48,857 nucleotides of DNA. Source: an uncultured Alphaproteobacteria bacterium. GTDB taxonomy: Bacteria > Pseudomonadota > Alphaproteobacteria > HIMB59 > GCA-002718135. The notes below the pieces were generated by a model. It saw nothing but the letters and a program-made list of their open reading frames with translations, had not been told where the DNA came from and did no database searches. Below are positions 44,032 through 48,857 of the stretch, in pieces. Made by a program: the position numbers and the translations under genes. Position 1 is the first letter of the stretch. Each line of letters opens with the position of its first letter. Where the stretch lies: NCBI GenBank assembly GCA_902519435.1, contig CABYKC010000006.1:1-48857 (forward strand), read 5' to 3'.

Positions 44032-44057
44032 ACTATTTCTACTAATCTTCCAAAAAA

Positions 44058-44981
44058 ATGTTTTTAAAAAATAAGAAATACCTCTTTGATGGAGGTTCCG
44101 GTCAAACTTTAATGGAGATGGGTTTAGAGACAACAGGCGATCTTTGGTCAGCACAAGCTTTATTAAATGAAAATAATCACCAAATGGTCGTAGAAATGCA
44201 TAAAAATTTTATAAATGCTGGATCACAATTAATAGTCACTTCAAATTTTAGTGTTAGAAGGAGGCTATTAAAAAAATATAATTTACTTGATAAATTTGAA
44301 TTTGGAATAAGATCTGCTGGATCACTAGCATTAAAAGCAAAAAATGAAAGTGATAAAAAAGTTATTGTTGCGGGCTCATTGCCAAATCAAGGTAATACAT
44401 ATTCCCCAATACATTTTGAAACTGATGAAACAATGTTTAATTATTTTCATGAAATTGCAAAAATATTAAATGATTATGTCGATATATTTTACTTAGATGT
44501 TTTGTGTTCCATCAAAGAAATAAAAATTGCTCTAGAAGCTTCAAAAGAATTTAATAAACAAGTTCTTGTAGGTGTACACTTACGTTATGATGGAAAATTA
44601 CCATCTGGAGAAAGTCTTGATGAACTTTTTGAAACTATTCAAAAATATAATTGTTGCGGCATAGTATCAGCCTGTGTATCGCCTGAAATTGTTAATTTGA
44701 GTATTCCTATATTTAATAAACAAAAGCTTCCTTTTGGTTATAAAATGAATTTATTTAAAGAACTGCCTACTAGTAATAAAGAAAAATTTAATTCAGAGGG
44801 CTTTGAAGGACATTATGATTATATTGATCCCGTTGAGTTACTTGGAACTCGAAATGAGGAATTTGGAGAAGATAAATATAAAAAGTTTGTTTTAAAATCT
44901 TTAAATGAAGGTGTTACTCTAGTTGGTGGGTGCTGTGAAGTGAAGCCACGACATATTGAAGCTATTAAGAATTTATTTTAA
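44058..44981 (+). CDS. Homocysteine S-methyltransferase family protein
   Basis: A 307-aa zinc-dependent methyltransferase of the Pfam S-methyl_trans family (BHMT, MmuM, MetH N-domain). The start is LFDGGSGQTLMEMGLET, where DGG is the typical first strand. The zinc cysteines are in VSACVSPEI and the tail LVGGCCEVKPRHIEAI (C292, C293). It would move a methyl group from a donor such as glycine betaine, dimethylsulfoniopropionate or S-methylmethionine to homocysteine. The neighbours (carnitine genes and a GcvT-family demethylase) suggest a betaine-type donor, but this is inference. No SAM riboswitch is seen upstream. Confidence 0.9.
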   Translation: MFLKNKKYLFDGGSGQTLMEMGLETTGDLWSAQALLNENNHQMVVEMHKNFINAGSQLIVTSNFSVRRRLLKKYNLLDKFEFGIRSAGSLALKAKNESDKKVIVAGSLPNQGNTYSPIHFETDETMFNYFHEIAKILNDYVDIFYLDVLCSIKEIKIALEASKEFNKQVLVGVHLRYDGKLPSGESLDELFETIQKYNCCGIVSACVSPEIVNLSIPIFNKQKLPFGYKMNLFKELPTSNKEKFNSEGFEGHYDYIDPVELLGTRNEEFGEDKYKKFVLKSLNEGVTLVGGCCEVKPRHIEAIKNLF

Positions 44982-45022
44982 AATTTTTTTTTCATTATTT
45001 TGTGATAAGTTGAATAAATTTT

Positions 45023-46252
45023 ATGGGAGATTTAGTTAGTAATTACAGATTTGTCGTTAAGCCAGTTATTAAGGAAACTGGTAGATCTTTGGATTTGGCT
45101 AGGCCCATGAAAATACATCCTCTCACTTATCAAGAGTTACCACTCAACCCAGAATATACTAACTACGCCGATGGAAGATTTACGCTTGAAAAATTATCTC
45201 ATGCTACAGCAGATGAAATGTATTGGAAAGGTAGACAAGAAATAATTTTAAGACATACGGGCGAGCATCCATACGAAATTTCTGGTCCGGATGCTGAAAA
45301 TTTACTTCAACAAATATTTCCTAGAGATATTTCAAAAGTAAAAATAGGACGATGCTCTTATCAATTTGCTTGTTATCATGATGGAGGAATGATTTCAGAT
45401 GGATTATTATTAAGACTAGAAAAAAATAAATTTTGGTTTGCACAAGGTGATGGACATTTATACAGTTGGTACAAAGCTCATTCGAAAAATTTAGATGTTG
45501 AAATTAAAGATCCAAATGTTTGGGTAAGTCAAATACAAGGACCTAAATCTCTAAAACTGTTAGAGAAACTAATTGATCAACCATTAAAAAATAATTTTAA
45601 TTACTTTGATTGGATTGAAACTTCAATTGCTTCAGAAAAAGTAATTATAAGTAGAACAGGGTTTACGAATGAACTAGGTTGGGAAATTTATTTAAGGCCA
45701 GAAAATAATTCCAAAAAAATTGGGGACTTAATACTTAGTAAGGGTGAAGAAATGGGAATGATCCTAACAGCCTCTCCAGGGTTTAGATGTAGAAGAATTG
45801 AGGCAGGTCTCTTATCTGCAGGGAGAGATTTTACAAGAGACAGATCTCCATTTGCTGTTGGATTAGGAAAATTTATAGATTTTAATAAGGGAGATTTTAT
45901 TGGAAGAGATTATTTACTAAATGCAAGCAAAGATTGTTTAACATGGGGTATGAGAGTGGAAAATAGTTTTGCATTGGTTGATTCTGAAATTTCTATTAAT
46001 AATAAAAAAGTTGGAATTGTAACTTCAAGTACATGGTCGCCATTTCAAGTTTGTGGTGTTGCTATAGTTCATATGGATAAAGCAGAATTTGGACCAGATA
46101 CAATAGTAGATGTTAGATGCGATGATGGTACTTTACAAAAAGGTGAAATATGTACTTTACCAATGTATGATGAGAAAGGAGAAATACAAAGAGGTTTAAA
46201 AGAAAATATTCCATCTAGCCCTATACCTTGGAAGGGTATTTCAAAAAACTAA
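45023..46252 (+). CDS. GcvT-family folate-dependent demethylase, DmdA-like
   Basis: A 409-aa aminomethyltransferase-fold protein. ISGPDAENLLQQIFPRDISKVKIGRCSYQFACYHDGGMISDGLLLRLEKNKFWFAQGDG resembles the DmdA branch more than housekeeping GcvT. VSQIQGPKSLKLLEKL, RTGFTNELGWEIYLRP and SPGFRCRRIEAGLLSAGRDF belong to the folate-binding core; the C-terminal barrel domain follows (about 310-400). Known relatives demethylate dimethylsulfoniopropionate, dimethylglycine or sarcosine with tetrahydrofolate. It is longer than DmdA from SAR11 (about 370 aa) with an extended N terminus. The neighbouring methyltransferase suggests paired methyl removal. The substrate is unresolved. Confidence 0.86.
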   Translation: MGDLVSNYRFVVKPVIKETGRSLDLARPMKIHPLTYQELPLNPEYTNYADGRFTLEKLSHATADEMYWKGRQEIILRHTGEHPYEISGPDAENLLQQIFPRDISKVKIGRCSYQFACYHDGGMISDGLLLRLEKNKFWFAQGDGHLYSWYKAHSKNLDVEIKDPNVWVSQIQGPKSLKLLEKLIDQPLKNNFNYFDWIETSIASEKVIISRTGFTNELGWEIYLRPENNSKKIGDLILSKGEEMGMILTASPGFRCRRIEAGLLSAGRDFTRDRSPFAVGLGKFIDFNKGDFIGRDYLLNASKDCLTWGMRVENSFALVDSEISINNKKVGIVTSSTWSPFQVCGVAIVHMDKAEFGPDTIVDVRCDDGTLQKGEICTLPMYDEKGEIQRGLKENIPSSPIPWKGISKN

Positions 46253-46300
46253 TATATTTTGTAATAGAATTATAAATTATATTAGAATACAAATATTAAA

Positions 46301-47464
46301 ATGAATGATCTCATTAAACCTAGCACAAAAATTCACACAATTGATGATGCAATAAGATTATCTAAAAAAAGATTACCAAAATTAGTCTTTGACTTTATTG
46401 ATGGAGCGTCAGGAGATGACAAACTTGCAGAAATTAATAGTACAGCATTAGATCAAATTAGACTTGAGCCTAAGGTTTTTAGAAATGTTGAGAATAGAAA
46501 TTTAAGTAAAAAAATATTTGATTTTCATTTTGATTATCCATTTGGATTTGCACCAATGGGAATGACAAATCTTTCATGGCCTGATGCAGATAAAATGATA
46601 GCAAAAGAAAGTGCGTATAATAATATTCCAACATGTGTTTCAATGGCTTCTAGTACTACGTTAGAAGATATGTTTACTTTTTCAGAAGGTCATTCGTGGA
46701 TGCAAATATATATTTTTCAAAGTGAAGAATTTATTATGGAATTATTAAAAAGAGCAGAAAGTATTGGATACAAGGTTTTGATCCTCACTGTTGATGTTCC
46801 AATTCTTTCAAGAAGAGCTAGAGATGATAGAAATGGCTTTGGTTATCCATTTAAAATTGGCCCAAAACAATTTTTAGATTTTGCACTACATCCTCAATGG
46901 AGTTTAACAACTTTGTTTAAAGGCGCTCCACAACCAATGAATTATGTTACCTCTAAAAGTGGTGATCAAATTTTTAGACGAAAAGAAAGTAGAGGAGCAA
47001 CTGATTGGAATACTCTAAAAAGGGTTCGAGAGGCTTGGAAAGGAAAATTAATAATCAAAGGAGTAATGAATTCTGAAGATGCTATGAAAATTAAAGAGGC
47101 TGGTGCTGATGCAATTCAAGTATCAAATCATGGTGGAAGGCAATTAGATAGTGCTACTGCTTCTATTAATGCTTTGCCATTAATACGAAAAGCTTTGGGA
47201 GACGATTTTCCAATACTTTTTGATAGTGGCATTAGAAGTGGTAGTGATATTTTACGAGCATTAGCTCTGGGAGCTAACTTTGTTATGTTTGGCAGACCTT
47301 TAATGTATGCTATTGGAGCAGATGGTGCAAGAGGTCTTAGAAGAATCATTAACCTAATTAAAGAAGAGTTAAGTACAAATCTTGGCTTAGTGGGATTAAC
47401 CGATATAAATGAAGTTGATAAAAAAATTATAGCAGAGAAATTTTTTAAGGATATAAAGTACTAA
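46301..47464 (+). CDS. FMN-dependent 2-hydroxyacid dehydrogenase (L-lactate dehydrogenase/glycolate oxidase family)
   Basis: A 387-aa TIM-barrel flavoprotein that oxidises an alpha-hydroxy acid to a 2-oxo acid. PKLVFDFIDGASGDD at the start, PFGFAPMGMTNLSWPDAD, CVSMASSTTLEDM, WMQIYIFQ and the active-site block QVSNHGGRQLDSATAS (catalytic His) are classic. FDSGIRSGSDILRALALGANFVMFGRPLMYAIGADG binds the FMN phosphate. A C-terminal LlDD-type end is normal. It sits 1 base upstream of a ThDP enzyme, so its 2-oxo product may be the substrate of the next enzyme. Confidence 0.93.
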   Translation: MNDLIKPSTKIHTIDDAIRLSKKRLPKLVFDFIDGASGDDKLAEINSTALDQIRLEPKVFRNVENRNLSKKIFDFHFDYPFGFAPMGMTNLSWPDADKMIAKESAYNNIPTCVSMASSTTLEDMFTFSEGHSWMQIYIFQSEEFIMELLKRAESIGYKVLILTVDVPILSRRARDDRNGFGYPFKIGPKQFLDFALHPQWSLTTLFKGAPQPMNYVTSKSGDQIFRRKESRGATDWNTLKRVREAWKGKLIIKGVMNSEDAMKIKEAGADAIQVSNHGGRQLDSATASINALPLIRKALGDDFPILFDSGIRSGSDILRALALGANFVMFGRPLMYAIGADGARGLRRIINLIKEELSTNLGLVGLTDINEVDKKIIAEKFFKDIKY

Positions 47465-47465
47465 G

Positions 47466-48857
47466 ATGGGAGATAAAAAGATTAGAGGTGGGGCATTAGT
47501 TGCAAGAGCTCTTAGAGACAAAGGTATTGATAATGTTTTTACACTTTCTGGAGGTTTTTGTAATCCGGCACTTGAAGGATTTATGGAGTGTCAAATTAAT
47601 GTAATTAATTGTCCTCATGAACAAATTGCTGGTCATTTAGCTGATGGTCATACCAGAATATCAAGAAAACCATCCGTTTGTATTGTGGGGCCCGAAGGTT
47701 TTGCAAATGCAGTACCCTCAATGATGGAAGCTTGGGGTGAAAGATCACCTGTTATTTTTATAACTGGATCAAGTAGTTTAAAAAGACAAGGAGCAGGCGG
47801 TTTTAAGGAAATAGATGATGTATCTATTGCAGCACCGTTAACAAAATACAGTGCAAGTATAACAGATGGCAACAGAATAAGAGAGTTCGTAGATAAAGCA
47901 TATAGAATTGCAACAAATGGCTATCCTGGTGCAGTACATTTAAGTGTACCAGTAGATATAATGTTTTCATCATTTGCAGATGATGCAGGTTTAGAAGAAA
48001 GACCTTTTACTCATCAAAAGAAACCTTTAGCAAAAGCTTGGCCTGATCCTGAGAGTTTAAATGAAATATTTGATCTAGCAATTAGTGCACAAAAACCTGT
48101 TTTTATAGGAGGGCATGGAGTTTGGTGGTCTAGTGCGGAACAAAAATTAGAGCAAGCTGGGTTTGAATTAAATATTCCAATATTTAATATACCATACCAC
48201 CAAAAACTTTTAGGTGAAGAGGCAGATACATATATGGGTCTTGCAGATATTCATCAATACCCTCCATCAAAAATGGCTCTCAATGAATCAGATTTGGTTC
48301 TTATGATTGGTGCACGTCTTGATAATCAAATGAATTTTGGTAATCCTCCACTTTTTCCAAAAAGCACAAAGCTTGTTTGTATAAATGGATCACATGAAGA
48401 AATAGAATTAAATAGAGCTGCAGATATTAATTTACTTTGTGACCCTGGAGTCTTTTTGGATAAACTCTTAGAATTAAAGAAAAATAGTAAATGGAAATTA
48501 AATAATGAATGGTTTGATAAGAATAAAAAAGAGAAAAAAAATTGGATTGATAAAACATTAGATGATTTAAATAAAGAAACTGAAGAGGCCAAAAAAGAAG
48601 GTGGAAAAATTCATCCTCTTCAGTTAGCTTTAGATGTTCAAGAAGTATTAACTGAAAATGATTGGTTAGTTATTGATGGTGGAAACACACATTTCTGGTC
48701 TGAGATTGCAATTAATATTGCTGGATCAAAAGGTAAAAAACTTGCAGGAATATTACATCCAGGTACTTTTAGTATGTTAGGTGTTGGAGTTCCTTTTGCA
48801 GTATCGGCGAAAAATCTTAATCCTAAATCTAATGTTGTTTTAATAAGTGGAGATGGT
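47466..48857 (+). CDS. ThDP-dependent enzyme (acetolactate synthase / 2-hydroxyacyl lyase family), 3' truncated
   Basis: The frame starts at ATG 47466 and stays open for 464 codons to the window edge, so the C terminus is missing. The N-terminal PYR domain has GALVARALRDKGIDNVFTLSGG and the catalytic glutamate E52 (NCPHEQIAGHLADGHTR). A central domain follows (about 190-340). The PP domain begins with WLVIDGGNTHFWSEIA and is cut at LISGDG, the start of the ThDP/Mg GDG motif. Candidate activities are acetolactate synthase-like, oxalyl-CoA decarboxylase or 2-hydroxyacyl-CoA lyase; the sequence alone does not decide. It follows the FMN dehydrogenase by 1 base. Confidence 0.88.
   Translation, partial: MGDKKIRGGALVARALRDKGIDNVFTLSGGFCNPALEGFMECQINVINCPHEQIAGHLADGHTRISRKPSVCIVGPEGFANAVPSMMEAWGERSPVIFITGSSSLKRQGAGGFKEIDDVSIAAPLTKYSASITDGNRIREFVDKAYRIATNGYPGAVHLSVPVDIMFSSFADDAGLEERPFTHQKKPLAKAWPDPESLNEIFDLAISAQKPVFIGGHGVWWSSAEQKLEQAGFELNIPIFNIPYHQKLLGEEADTYMGLADIHQYPPSKMALNESDLVLMIGARLDNQMNFGNPPLFPKSTKLVCINGSHEEIELNRAADINLLCDPGVFLDKLLELKKNSKWKLNNEWFDKNKKEKKNWIDKTLDDLNKETEEAKKEGGKIHPLQLALDVQEVLTENDWLVIDGGNTHFWSEIAINIAGSKGKKLAGILHPGTFSMLGVGVPFAVSAKNLNPKSNVVLISGDG

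Noticed and set aside
43994..44057. SAM-V or other SAM riboswitch before the homocysteine methyltransferase
   Set aside because: SAR11 relatives have such elements before bhmT, but this 64-base gap holds only a palindrome and no pseudoknot-like pattern that I can support.
1..48857. Insertion sequences, prophage genes, CRISPR arrays, toxin-antitoxin pairs and rRNA
   Set aside because: No transposase, integrase, cas, regularly spaced repeat or rRNA sequence was recognised on either strand.

Overview
The window is a gene-dense, very AT-rich stretch of a bacterial chromosome. It most resembles a streamlined marine alphaproteobacterium of the SAR11-like kind (Pelagibacterales, HIMB59 or AEGEAN-169 type; I cannot choose between them). 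The grounds are the recA-alaS-icd order, an alphaproteobacterial GTTC-N7-GTTC SOS box upstream of recA, a zinc-ligand-poor DksA of the alphaproteobacterial kind, a DUF3553 protein, an ScfR-type regulator, and near-zero intergenic space. No intergenic stretch exceeds about 240 bases. I see no phage, transposon or CRISPR.

Layout. (1) 1-7,526: 3' part of icd, alaS, a frameshifted recA, then dksA, DUF3553, moaA and nadK. (2) 7,529-23,175: housekeeping. It holds a VOC protein, tRNA-Leu(UAA), a CinA-like protein, map, purB, bolA, monothiol glutaredoxin, a RarD-type exporter, rpsD, a TrmJ-like methylase, cimA (isoleucine via citramalate), gltX, nadE, class II DAHP synthase, glmU, an orphan ParA, Sua5 and a PuuB-like oxidase. 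(3) 21,853-30,304: a polyamine locus. A minus-strand operon, aguA-aguB-potD-potA-potB-potC, converts agmatine to putrescine and imports polyamines. puuA and puuB start the gamma-glutamyl-putrescine route. (4) 30,333-34,229: a carnitine-type catabolic cluster (cdhB, cdhC and cdhA homologues). It is flanked by a PhnZ/TmpB-like HD-domain protein that keeps all six putative di-iron ligands, and by an MDR-family reductase. (5) 34,230-35,957: an ScfR-family regulator divergent from an unannotated 59-codon ORF. Near-identical 9-bp repeat pairs abut both start codons. (6) 35,978-48,857: a second catabolic block. Minus-strand oligopeptide-type ABC transporter genes run into an unknown 88-aa protein, an SDR and a GMC oxidoreductase. 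Divergently, a binding protein is followed by a homocysteine methyltransferase, a DmdA-like GcvT-family protein, an FMN-dependent 2-hydroxyacid dehydrogenase and a ThDP enzyme cut by the window edge.

How the genes fit together. Regions 3-6 look like a scavenging island for nitrogen-rich and methylated osmolytes. Polyamines feed the Puu route. Carnitine would be oxidised and cleaved towards glycine betaine, whose methyl groups could pass to homocysteine and folate through the methyltransferase pair. The substrate of the region 6 transporter and its oxidoreductase/lyase set cannot be read from sequence. That set, together with the ScfR-linked small ORF, is the best candidate here for something undescribed. 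The recA frameshift lies in a G6 run and needs a raw-read check before any biological interpretation.
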